The translations under genes and the position numbers were made by a program. Source: an uncultured Flavonifractor sp. (GTDB lineage: Bacteria > Bacillota > Clostridia > Oscillospirales > Oscillospiraceae). From it: 60,327 nucleotides of DNA. The DNA lies in NCBI GenBank assembly GCA_910585415.1, contig CAJUDT010000003.1, positions 1 through 60,327 on the forward strand. The letters run 5' to 3'. The notes beneath the pieces were generated by a model that was not told the origin of the DNA, searched no databases, and worked only from the letters and a program-made list of their open reading frames with translations. Below are positions 1-7,871 of this stretch, piece after piece (positions within the stretch are counted from its first letter, which is position 1; every line of letters starts with the position of its first letter).

Positions 1-60
1 AATGCAGTTTTCGGCTTTAGCCGGAAACGGAATGGAGCGGATTTCGCCCCGACGCAGGGT

Positions 61-114
61 CCGGGCCCGCAGGCCCGGTGATCTTTGGTTACTTTCCATC
101 ACTGGAAAGTAACC
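61..114. repeat. Intergenic hairpin pair upstream of dnaG
   Basis: Two perfect inverted repeats sit side by side in the 256-base leader before dnaG: CCGGGCC/GGCCCGG with a 4-base loop (61-78) and GGTTACTTTCCA/TGGAAAGTAACC with a 4-base loop (87-114). Neither is followed by a T-tract, so they do not look like ordinary terminators. They resemble dispersed palindromic intergenic elements. No gene was found in 1-256, and the rest of that stretch is GC-rich with short tandem CCCCGAAAG units near 175-197. Confidence 0.55.
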
Positions 115-256
115 CGCCGGAGGCAGGACCAGAAAACGAAACGTAGGGAGTACCGAGGAAGAGGCAGAAGGGAACCCCCGAAAGCCCCCGAAAGCCCCGC
201 AGGACCTGTATGAAACCCACAAATCAAGGCAAAGATAGTCGGAAGGGAGGAACTCC

Positions 257-2047
257 ATGCCCATCCCGGAGCAATTTATTGATGAATTAGTGGCCCGGTG
301 CGACATTGCCGACGTAGTCGGCCAATATGTCCACCTCACCCCGAAGGGCGGGAGCCTCTGGGGCTGCTGCCCCTTTCACAACGAAAAAACGCCCTCCTTC
401 CATGTGGTGCCTGAGCGGCAGATTTTCAAATGTTTCGGCTGCGGCAAGGGCGGAGGGGTAATCTCCTTTATTATGGAGATGGAACACCTCCCTTTCCCCG
501 ATGCTGTCCGGCAGCTGGCCCAGCGGGCAGGCATGGAGCTCCCCGCAGAGGACGGCGATGGACAGGGCCGAAAAAAACGCGCCCGCGCCCTGGAGGCCAA
601 CAAAGCCGCCGCCCGTTTCTACCACGACTATCTGAAAAGCCCCGGCGGAGCCCCAGTTCGGGACTACATCGCCCAGCGGCAGATTACCCCCCGCACCGCC
701 ACACGCTTCGGCCTGGGGGCCGCCCCCGACGCCTGGGACGCTCTGACCCGGCATCTAGTGGAACAGGGCTTTGACAAGGGGGAGCTCATTGAGGCGGGGC
801 TGACCGTGGCCGGGAAAAATGGCGGTGTCTACGACAAATTCCGGGCCAGGCTCATGCTCCCAGTCATCGACGTACGCGGAGACGTAACGGGCTTTACCAG
901 CCGCATCCTCCCCGGTGTGGAGGGGGCCAAGTACCTGAACACCCCGGAAACTCTCATCTTCAAAAAGGGACGGCTGGTTTACGCCCTCAATTTCGCCCGC
1001 AAAACCCAGCGGCCCAATCTGGTCCTGGTAGAAGGCAACATCGACGTGATTACCCTCCACCAAGCGGGCTTTGACAATGTTGTAGCCACCATGGGCACCG
1101 CCCTTACCGAGGACCATGCCCGCCTGCTCGCCCGGTACACCCATGAGCTGGTCCTCTGCTACGACAACGACCCGGCGGGAAAAAAATCCACCGACCGGGT
1201 CCTGGGCATTCTGAAAAACGCCGACTTGAGCGTGCGGGTCCTCCAGCTCCCCAACGCCTACGACGAGCAGGGGAACCCGCTCAAGCAGGACCCGGACGAT
1301 TTTATCAAAAAATTCGGCCCCGCCGCCTTTGAAAAGTGCCTCAACGGCTCCGCGGAACAAAATGACTACCGGCTGGAGACCATCCAGCAAAAGCACAACC
1401 TGTCTGAGGCCGAGGGGCGCATGGCCTATCTGAAGGAGGCGGTGGAGGCGGTGGCCTCCCTGCAAAGCTCCATTGAGCGCGAGATATACGGCGCCAAGGC
1501 CGCCGCCGCCGCGGGCATCTCCCCAGAGGCCATGCGGCAGGAGGTAAAGCACGTACTCAAAACCCGCTTCCGGCAGGCCCAGCAGAAACAGACCCGCCGG
1601 GATTTGACCCCCGCCGTCCAAATGCAGCCCAAGGCCCGGGAGCTGCGGTATGACAACCTCCGCTCCGGCCCGGCGGAGGCCGGGGTGATTCAGCTCCTGC
1701 TGCTGGACCCCGGTCTGTTCCCTGCGGCGGAGCGGCGGCTTCGGCCGGAACAGTTTTCCTCCCCAGTGCTGGGAAAAATTTACGTCTCCCTGCTGCGGCG
1801 GCGGCAGGAGGGGGCCGGCGTTCAGCTGGCCGCCCTGGCCGGGGAGCTTACCAGCGAGGAAATGAGCTATCTGACCGGCGTGATGGACCGGCCTGCCGAC
1901 CTCTCCCGGGGGCAGCAGGCCATGGAGGATTACATAGAGATCATAGAAACTGAGGCGCTCAAGCGCTCCGGCGGGTCGGAAGCCGACCCCCTGCTGGCGG
2001 CGCGGGAGAAGTTCAGAGAGAAAAAGCAATGGAGGATGACCACATGA
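257..2047 (+). CDS. dnaG: DNA primase DnaG
   Basis: Synthesises RNA primers for the lagging strand at the replication fork. The 596-residue protein has the N-terminal CHC2 zinc finger (about residues 38-65; CCPFHNEKTPSF followed by CFGCG), the primase core, and a TOPRIM domain around residues 255-335 with VEGNIDVI, where VEGYMDVI is more usual, and the acidic YDND motif. A C-terminal DnaB-interaction-type helical region follows. The length is normal for the family. The ATG is preceded by GGGAGG. The stop overlaps the rpoD start by 4 bp (ATGA), so the two are translationally coupled as in the classical dnaG-rpoD operon; rpsU is not present here. Confidence 0.97.
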   Translation: MPIPEQFIDELVARCDIADVVGQYVHLTPKGGSLWGCCPFHNEKTPSFHVVPERQIFKCFGCGKGGGVISFIMEMEHLPFPDAVRQLAQRAGMELPAEDGDGQGRKKRARALEANKAAARFYHDYLKSPGGAPVRDYIAQRQITPRTATRFGLGAAPDAWDALTRHLVEQGFDKGELIEAGLTVAGKNGGVYDKFRARLMLPVIDVRGDVTGFTSRILPGVEGAKYLNTPETLIFKKGRLVYALNFARKTQRPNLVLVEGNIDVITLHQAGFDNVVATMGTALTEDHARLLARYTHELVLCYDNDPAGKKSTDRVLGILKNADLSVRVLQLPNAYDEQGNPLKQDPDDFIKKFGPAAFEKCLNGSAEQNDYRLETIQQKHNLSEAEGRMAYLKEAVEAVASLQSSIEREIYGAKAAAAAGISPEAMRQEVKHVLKTRFRQAQQKQTRRDLTPAVQMQPKARELRYDNLRSGPAEAGVIQLLLLDPGLFPAAERRLRPEQFSSPVLGKIYVSLLRRRQEGAGVQLAALAGELTSEEMSYLTGVMDRPADLSRGQQAMEDYIEIIETEALKRSGGSEADPLLAAREKFREKKQWRMTT

Positions 2048-3519
2048 GTGAAAAGAAAACGGCTCCCAAGCAGACCAGCGCTCCCATTCTGGAGCTGGAG
2101 AAAAAAGCCAGCGCCCCAATCTATGAGCTGGAGAAAAAGGCTCCCGCCAGCGGCCCCATTCTGGAGCTGGAGAAAAAGTCCCAGTTGAGCAACGAGCAGA
2201 AGATGGAACAGGGCAAAGTGGAGATTATGAAGGTCGTCGAGGGCGTGCAGGGGGCGGAAAAGCTGGCCGAGCTCATTGAGCGCGGCAAGAAAAAGGGCAA
2301 GCTCTCCGCCAGCGAGCTTATGGACGTGCTGGAAAATCTGGACCTGGAGACCGAGCAGATGGACCGGATTTACGACACCCTGGAAAATCTGGGCATCGAC
2401 ACGGTGGGGGAGGATTACCTTCCGGAGCTCCCCGACGAGGTTCCTGCGGCCGAGGACCTGGAAGACATCCCCGAAGAGGAAATCGTGGACCCCAACACCC
2501 TGGTGGACTCCTTCAACATCGACGACCCGGTGCGCATGTACCTGAAGGAAATCGGCAAGGTCAATCTGCTCACGCCGGAAGAGGAAATCGAGCTGGCCCA
2601 GAGCATGGGGGCCGGGGACACGGCGCGGGAGCAGCTGGACGCCATCCTGGGCGGGATTGACATCCACGAAACCCGCCGCCGTCTGGCCCAGGAGCTCCAC
2701 CACAGCCCCACAGTGGCCGAGGTGGCCAAGGAGCTGGACATGACGGTGGAATACCTTCAGGAAATTCTTGCCCTGGAGAAGGTGGCCAAGAAGGGGGAGC
2801 GGGCCAAGCAGCGCCTGGCTGAGGCCAACCTCCGTCTGGTGGTCTCCATCGCCAAGCGGTACGTGGGCCGGGGGATGCTCTTTTTGGATTTGATTCAGGA
2901 GGGCAATCTAGGCCTCATCAAGGCCGTGGAGAAGTTCGACTATACCAAGGGCTATAAATTCTCCACCTACGCCACCTGGTGGATTCGTCAGGCCATTACC
3001 CGGGCCATTGCCGATCAGGCCCGGACCATCCGCATTCCGGTGCATATGGTGGAAACCATCAACAAGGTGATTCGGGTCAACCGTCAGCTGCTCCAGGAGC
3101 TGGGCCACGACCCCACCCCCGAGGAAACCGCCGCCGAGATGAACATGCCCGTAGACAAGGTCCGGGAGATTTTGAAGATTGCCCAGGAGCCCGTGAGCCT
3201 GGAAACCCCCATCGGCGAGGAGGAGGACTCCCACCTGGGGGACTTCATCCCCGACGAGGACGCCTCCGAGCCCTCCGAGGCCGCCAGCTTCACCCTGCTC
3301 AAGGAGCAGCTGGTAGACGTGCTGGGCACCCTGACGCCCCGTGAGGAAAAGGTCCTCAAGCTGCGTTTCGGCATCGAGGACGGCCGCACCCGCACCCTGG
3401 AGGAGGTGGGCAAAGAGTTCAACGTCACCAGGGAGCGCATCCGCCAGATTGAGGCCAAGGCCCTGCGGAAGCTCCGCCACCCCTCCCGGTCCAAAAAGCT
3501 GAAAGATTTCTTGAATTGA
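2044..3519 (+). CDS. rpoD: Primary RNA polymerase sigma factor RpoD/SigA
   Basis: Housekeeping sigma factor that directs RNA polymerase to -35/-10 promoters. The 491-residue protein carries region 1.2 (DPVRMYLKEIGKVNLLTPEEE), regions 2.1-2.4 with the FSTYATWWIRQAI motif, region 3, and region 4.2 with the helix-turn-helix (VTRERIRQIEAKALRKLR). The ATG at 2044 follows GGAGG at 2031-2035 and overlaps the dnaG stop; an in-frame ATG at 2029 has no such site. The N-terminus is odd: three near-identical P-I-x-E-L-E-K-K units lie within the first 45 residues, ahead of an acidic region 1.1-like stretch. Those repeats are not part of the conserved sigma-70 fold. Confidence 0.97.
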   Translation: MSEKKTAPKQTSAPILELEKKASAPIYELEKKAPASGPILELEKKSQLSNEQKMEQGKVEIMKVVEGVQGAEKLAELIERGKKKGKLSASELMDVLENLDLETEQMDRIYDTLENLGIDTVGEDYLPELPDEVPAAEDLEDIPEEEIVDPNTLVDSFNIDDPVRMYLKEIGKVNLLTPEEEIELAQSMGAGDTAREQLDAILGGIDIHETRRRLAQELHHSPTVAEVAKELDMTVEYLQEILALEKVAKKGERAKQRLAEANLRLVVSIAKRYVGRGMLFLDLIQEGNLGLIKAVEKFDYTKGYKFSTYATWWIRQAITRAIADQARTIRIPVHMVETINKVIRVNRQLLQELGHDPTPEETAAEMNMPVDKVREILKIAQEPVSLETPIGEEEDSHLGDFIPDEDASEPSEAASFTLLKEQLVDVLGTLTPREEKVLKLRFGIEDGRTRTLEEVGKEFNVTRERIRQIEAKALRKLRHPSRSKKLKDFLN

Positions 3520-3536
3520 CCGGGGAAACTCCCCGG
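3520..3536. terminator. Short GC hairpin just after rpoD
   Basis: CCGGGGA-AAC-TCCCCGG forms a perfect 7-bp stem beginning at the base after the rpoD stop codon. It has no T-tract, so it is at best a weak or factor-dependent terminator, or an mRNA 3'-end stabiliser. Confidence 0.4.
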
Positions 3537-3574
3537 AACCGGTGCAACATCCACACAGACAACCAAATATAGGC

Positions 3575-3603
3575 TTGAATTATTCCTCCGAATACCGTAT
3601 AAT
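3575..3603 (+). promoter_or_regulatory. Sigma-A promoter for the stalk-protein cluster
   Basis: TTGAAT (3575-3580), 17-base spacer and TATAAT (3598-3603), about 54 bases before the first stalk-domain gene. Confidence 0.7.
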
Positions 3604-3656
3604 TTGGTCAAAGCTTTTGTTCGGGACCAAAAATACGATAATCGGAGGAATGTTTT

Positions 3657-4745
3657 ATGAAGCGAATTTGCACCCGCCTGACCGCCGCGCTGGCTCTGCT
3701 GGCGCTGGTCCTGAGCCTCACCCCTGCCGCTCTGGCTGTTGGCGAAGTTACCGCCAAGGCGGGGAACATCGACCTGACCCTGAACGGGACGGCCATGAAG
3801 CTGGGGACGTACAACATTGCCAACAATAACTATGTCAAGCTCCGTGACGTGGCCCAGCTGCTCAAGAGCACCGGCAAGGGGTTCTCCATCACCTGGAATG
3901 GGGCAGAACAGCGCATCGACCTGACCTCCGGCGGGACCTATCAGACCGTCGGAGGCGAGCTGGGGGCCCTGGCCGAGGGAACTCAGACCGCCGTGCCCAA
4001 CGCCTCCTCTGTGTGGCTGAACGGCAAGGCCGTGTCCCTTACCGCCTATACCATCAACGGCAACAATTTCTTCAAGCTCCGGGACCTGGGCTCCGCGCTG
4101 GATTTCTTCGTGGGCTGGGACGCCGCCACCGGGAACGTCATTGTGGATACCGGCAAGGGATATGTGCCGGAAGCCCCTGCGTCCAACGGGGACCAGAGCG
4201 CTATGGCCCGCGCCATGCTGGCCGCGCTGGAGGCGGATATGGCGACCCATGACGAAAACAGCTACGCCAACGCCCGGCTGGTGGATGTGGACGGGGACGG
4301 CGTGGTGGAGCTGCTCACCAACCGCTTTGACCCTGACATATGGGTCAATCTGACGATCTATGATTGGAAGAATGGCACACTCCAGAAGGTGTGGGAGTAT
4401 CGCCCGAGCGGCTCATGGGAGTGGTACCTGTGCAAAAACACGGCCACCGGCGAGGTGGGCGCCGAGTTCCACATTTCCGACAGAGGCCCCCTCAGCCTCT
4501 GCTCCAGCTCCTTCAACTATCCCTCCAGCAGCTTTGTGCTCCGTTATCAGTACAAGGATGAGACCTTCTCCAGCATCGTATACGAAGGCTTTTTTGGTGA
4601 CGACAGCGAAACCTACACCCAGGCGGAGTGGCAGGTGCTCCGCGACCAGAACCAGCGCCTGGAGCTTTTGATGGAGATGTACGACAGTGGCCCGGAATGG
4701 GAAAACGTCGCCGCCGTGCGGGCCCAGCTCAACGAGATGTTATAA
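3657..4745 (+). CDS. Secreted stalk-domain protein, paralogue 1
   Basis: A 362-residue exported protein of unknown function. Residues 1-27 form a signal peptide (basic start, hydrophobic core, ALA cleavage site). Two copper-amine-oxidase-N-terminal-like (stalk) units follow, about residues 30-165, marked by NNYVKLRDVAQLL and NNFFKLRDLGSALDFFVGWD. The C-terminal half (about 185-362) has a calcium-loop-like DVDGDGVVEL and a YDWKNG strand typical of VCBS/FG-GAP-like repeats, and ends in the shared motif ENVAAVRAQLNEML. GGAGG at 3644-3648 fixes the ATG. It is the first of three tandem paralogues and has its own promoter. A cell-envelope or extracellular role is likely; no catalytic residues were recognised. 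Confidence 0.85.
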   Translation: MKRICTRLTAALALLALVLSLTPAALAVGEVTAKAGNIDLTLNGTAMKLGTYNIANNNYVKLRDVAQLLKSTGKGFSITWNGAEQRIDLTSGGTYQTVGGELGALAEGTQTAVPNASSVWLNGKAVSLTAYTINGNNFFKLRDLGSALDFFVGWDAATGNVIVDTGKGYVPEAPASNGDQSAMARAMLAALEADMATHDENSYANARLVDVDGDGVVELLTNRFDPDIWVNLTIYDWKNGTLQKVWEYRPSGSWEWYLCKNTATGEVGAEFHISDRGPLSLCSSSFNYPSSSFVLRYQYKDETFSSIVYEGFFGDDSETYTQAEWQVLRDQNQRLELLMEMYDSGPEWENVAAVRAQLNEML

Positions 4746-4798
4746 AATCTGCGCACTATACATGATGTATTGAAAATAGAAGCTTGGAGGGAATCCAC

Positions 4799-5872
4799 AT
4801 GAAACAACTGCGCGCCAAACTGACCGCCGCCCTGCTGCTTTTCGCGCTGGTGGCAAGCCTCTCCCCCGCCGCCCTGGCCGTCGGCGGAGTCGTTACCAAG
4901 GCGGGCAACATCAACCTGACCCTGAACGGGACAGCCACGAAGCTGGGTACATACAACATCGCCAACAACAACTACGTGAAGCTCCGGGATGTGGCACAGC
5001 TGCTCAAGGGGACCGGCAAGGAATTCTCCGTGACCTGGAACGGCTCCGCCCAGAGAATCGACCTGACCACTGGACAGAGCTATCAGTCCGTGGGCGGGGA
5101 GCTGGCCCCCCTGGCTGCGGGGTATCAGATGGCCGTGCCCAATTCCGCTGCCGTGCGGCTCAACGGCGGGGCGGTGAAGCTCACCGCCTATACCATCAAC
5201 GGCAACAACTTCTTTAAGCTCCGGGACCTGGGCTCCGCCCTGGATTTCTACGTGGGCTGGGACGCTGCCGCTGGGACCGTCGTTGTGGATACCGGCAAGG
5301 GCTATGTACCGGAAACCTCCGCGTCCGGCGGGGACCAGAGCGCCATGGCCAGGGCCATGCTGGACCGGCTGAATGCGGATACCTCCGGCGACCACTGGGC
5401 TGCCAATGCCTGCCTGTTGGACATAGATTTTGACGGCGTGTTCGAGCTGATGACTATTGGTTACGGCGACGACGAGTGGAGTACAAAGCAGTCCCTTTAC
5501 GACTGGAAGGACGGCGCACTCCAGATGGTGTGGAGCAAGGACATAATCGGCGATGGCTTTACTTGGTATCTGTGCAAAAACACCGCTACCGGCGAACCGG
5601 GCATAGAGGAATATTTGGAGCACGGTGGCGATTATTTGGGCGTCTACAGTATCTTCTATTACCCTTCGGGGGAATTCTGCATCGACGATCGTACCCACGC
5701 TGATGGAAGCGGCGGCGTGGTGGAGGAGTATTTCATTGACGAGAACAACGTTACCAAGGCGGAGTGGCAGGCGGCTCTCGGCCAGCACCAGCGCGTACAG
5801 CTGTTGATGGGCGAGAGCCAGGGGTCAGAACACATCGCCGCCGTGCGGTCCCTGCTCAACGGGATGTTATAA
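4799..5872 (+). CDS. Secreted stalk-domain protein, paralogue 2
   Basis: This 357-residue paralogue shares the signal peptide, both stalk units and the C-terminal tail with its neighbours. The middle of the C-terminal domain differs most: DIDFDGVFEL replaces the canonical DVDGDG loop, and the following segment is richer in acidic residues. The ATG at 4799 is chosen because GGAGG (4786-4790) sits 8 bases upstream; an upstream in-frame ATG at 4784 overlaps that site. The spacer before this gene is closely similar to the spacer before paralogue 3, so the duplications copied the intergenic leader too. The function is unknown. Confidence 0.85.
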   Translation: MKQLRAKLTAALLLFALVASLSPAALAVGGVVTKAGNINLTLNGTATKLGTYNIANNNYVKLRDVAQLLKGTGKEFSVTWNGSAQRIDLTTGQSYQSVGGELAPLAAGYQMAVPNSAAVRLNGGAVKLTAYTINGNNFFKLRDLGSALDFYVGWDAAAGTVVVDTGKGYVPETSASGGDQSAMARAMLDRLNADTSGDHWAANACLLDIDFDGVFELMTIGYGDDEWSTKQSLYDWKDGALQMVWSKDIIGDGFTWYLCKNTATGEPGIEEYLEHGGDYLGVYSIFYYPSGEFCIDDRTHADGSGGVVEEYFIDENNVTKAEWQAALGQHQRVQLLMGESQGSEHIAAVRSLLNGML

Positions 5873-5920
5873 AATCTGTGCGCCATACACAGTGTATTAA
5901 AAAACTTGGAGGGAATCAAC

Positions 5921-6985
5921 ATGAAACAACTGCGTACCAAACTGACCGCCGCCCTGGCGGTGCTGGCTCTGGTCCTGAGCCTCACCCCTGCCGCTCTGGC
6001 TGTTGGCGGAGTTACCGCCAAGGCGGGGAACATTGATCTGACCCTCAACGGGACCGCTATGAAGCTGGGCACCTACAACATCGCCAACAACAACTATGTC
6101 AAGCTCCGTGACGTGGCCCAGCTGCTCAAGGGCACCGGCAAAGAGTTCTCCGTAGCCTGGAACGGCTCCGCCCAGCGGATTGACCTGGCCTCCGGCCAGA
6201 GCTACCAGCCTGCGGGCGGGGAGCTGGCTCCTTTGGCGGCGGGGAATCAGACCGCTGTACCCAATTCCGCCTCTGTGTGGCTCAACGGAAGCGCGGTGCG
6301 CCTCACCGCCTACACCATCAACGGCAACAACTTCTTCAAGCTCCGGGACCTGGGCTCCGCCCTGGACTTCTTCGTGGGCTGGGACGCGGCCACCGGCGTG
6401 GTCAACGTGGACACCACCAAGAGCTATGTCCCAGAAACTCCCGCCGTGGATACAAGCGCTATGGCCCAGGCCATGCTGAACGCCCTGAACGCGGAGATGG
6501 CGGAATATGGGTACGACGCCCATTTAGCGGATGTGGATGGAGACGGCACCCTAGAGCTGGTCACCCTGGGTGGATATGCCAAGCTCTACGATTGGAAGGA
6601 CGGCGCGCTTCAGTCGAGAGAAATTGGAGCTGTGGTGGGCGGCTGGTGCGAGTGGTACTTGGTCTGGAACACCGCCACAGGCGAGCGGGGCATTGAGTGG
6701 CGCTGCGAGGGCGGCGGCGATTTCAGCGGCGGTACCAGCACCTTTTATTACCCCACACGGGAGCTCTCCATCCTGGACCACAGCTATGCTGTTTATGACG
6801 AAAACACCGGCGAGTACCTAGATGTTCCCCCGAGAGAGACCTACCGCATCGGCGAAGCCGAGGTCACCCAGGCGGAGTGGCAGGCGGCTCGGGACCAGAA
6901 CCAGCGCCTGGAGCTGCTCATGGATGACATGGGTTCGGAGGAAAACGTCGCCGCCGTCCGGGCCCAGCTCAACGGGATGCTCTGA
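5921..6985 (+). CDS. Secreted stalk-domain protein, paralogue 3
   Basis: Third tandem paralogue, 354 residues. The signal peptide (AALA cleavage region) and two stalk units are nearly identical to paralogue 1, suggesting recent duplication or gene conversion. The C-terminal domain has a complete DVDGDGTLEL loop and a YDWKDG strand but a divergent distal part with a WRCEGGGDFSGG loop. GGAGG at 5909-5913 precedes the ATG at 5921. No promoter is visible in the short spacer, so it is probably read from the upstream promoter. Confidence 0.85.
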   Translation: MKQLRTKLTAALAVLALVLSLTPAALAVGGVTAKAGNIDLTLNGTAMKLGTYNIANNNYVKLRDVAQLLKGTGKEFSVAWNGSAQRIDLASGQSYQPAGGELAPLAAGNQTAVPNSASVWLNGSAVRLTAYTINGNNFFKLRDLGSALDFFVGWDAATGVVNVDTTKSYVPETPAVDTSAMAQAMLNALNAEMAEYGYDAHLADVDGDGTLELVTLGGYAKLYDWKDGALQSREIGAVVGGWCEWYLVWNTATGERGIEWRCEGGGDFSGGTSTFYYPTRELSILDHSYAVYDENTGEYLDVPPRETYRIGEAEVTQAEWQAARDQNQRLELLMDDMGSEENVAAVRAQLNGML

Positions 6986-7015
6986 GCACGGTCTGAAGTT
7001 CACATAAGCAAACGA

Positions 7016-7053
7016 AACGGGGTACGGACGCCGCCAAGCGCCCGTACCCCGTT
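7016..7053. terminator. Hairpin between convergent genes
   Basis: AACGGGGTACG (7016-7026) pairs perfectly with CGTACCCCGTT (7043-7053). It lies between the end of stalk paralogue 3 and the end of the convergent phosphopantetheinyl transferase gene, and overlaps the latter's stop codon. T-tracts are poor on both strands. Confidence 0.55.
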
Positions 7054-7588
7054 ATATGTTTTCCGGCATGTCTGCAAGGCGGGGCGGCCTCTCCCCCGCC
7101 GAGCACACCGCCGCTCTCCACCCATCTCCGCCGTAAGCGCGGAAATACAGGCCCTCCAGCTCCCCCGCTTCCCCCGGCTCCAGCAGGGGCACGGCAATGT
7201 CTTTCGGCGGACGGCGCAGGCCCTCCCCGGTACATTTGCACCGGGCTTCCTTGAGGGTCCACAGGCTGTATAAGACATCCCAGCGGCTCCCCCGGTCCTG
7301 GTACCACTGAAATTCCCCCTCACCGAGCACATACCGGGCCAGCCCCGCCCGCCGGGGGCGCACCCGCTCTACATCCACGCCCAGGGGGGCCCCTCCCGCG
7401 CCGCACAGGAGCAGGCCTCCGCTGTGGCTCACATTGAAGTGGAGCGCGGGGCGGTCCGGGAACCAGGGCTTGCCCCGCTCGTCCCGCTCCATCCGTGGGA
7501 GGGTTTCCAGGCCGTACTCCGCCCGCAGAAGGTCCGCCAAACGAGCATAAATCTCCCCATCTCCGCCAGCGCCCATCCACAGCACCAC
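7052..7588 (-). CDS. 4'-phosphopantetheinyl transferase (Sfp/AcpT type)
   Basis: Transfers the phosphopantetheine arm of CoA to a serine of carrier proteins. The 178-residue sequence has the family signature: a FNVSHSGG stretch, LGVDVERV with the metal-binding acidic pair, and WTLKEARCKCTGEGL (W-x-x-K-E-A). A GTG start at 7588 is preferred because GGAGG lies 8 bases upstream; an in-frame ATG at 7603 is possible but has no ribosome binding site. No fatty-acid, polyketide or peptide synthase lies nearby, so its partner (perhaps the housekeeping ACP) cannot be named. It is convergent with the stalk genes. Confidence 0.88.
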   Translation of the reverse strand: MVLWMGAGGDGEIYARLADLLRAEYGLETLPRMERDERGKPWFPDRPALHFNVSHSGGLLLCGAGGAPLGVDVERVRPRRAGLARYVLGEGEFQWYQDRGSRWDVLYSLWTLKEARCKCTGEGLRRPPKDIAVPLLEPGEAGELEGLYFRAYGGDGWRAAVCSAGERPPRLADMPENI

Positions 7589-7613
7589 GCCAGACACCTC
7601 CATCCGTCAAAAG

Positions 7614-7838
7614 GGGCGCGGACAAAACCCCGCGCCCCAGCTTGTCGAAAAAGTCCTGCGGACTTTCCCGCCAAGCTGGGGAAAATTTCTACACTTGTTG
7701 CACAAGTTCCGAAATTTTGTGATTCCGACGTGAAAGAAAACCCTGACGGTTTTCTTTCACACTATCTTTCCCTCCGAAACCTTTAGCCAAAGCGGTTTTT
7801 CGGCAGTCTGAGGGGCGCGGACAAAACCCGCGCCCCTA
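7614..7838. repeat. Cluster of palindromic hairpins between PPTase and serpins
   Basis: About 225 bases without a gene hold several inverted repeats in a row. GGGGCGCGG...CCGCGCCCC occurs at 7614-7638, and a near-copy occurs at 7813-7838. Between them are AAAGTCC/GGACTTT, a nested AAATTTC...ACTTG/CAAGT...GAAATTT structure (about 7683-7717), and a perfect 13-bp stem GTGAAAGAAAACC/GGTTTTCTTTCAC with a 5-base loop (7730-7760). The two similar outer hairpins in the same orientation suggest a composite repeat element bounded by them. No transposase is encoded. The distal hairpin may also end the serpin transcript, though it lacks a T-tract. Confidence 0.6.
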
Positions 7839-7871
7839 TAGTGTATCCGATTTTTTTGGAAAAGGCAACGC

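Noticed and set aside
755..2119. Long open frame on the minus strand opposite dnaG
   Set aside because: It mirrors the GC-rich coding strand of dnaG and has no ribosome binding site or recognisable domains.
7730..7760. Perfect 13-bp stem read as the serpin-operon terminator
   Set aside because: It lies more than 100 bases beyond the last serpin stop and lacks a following T-tract on the minus strand.
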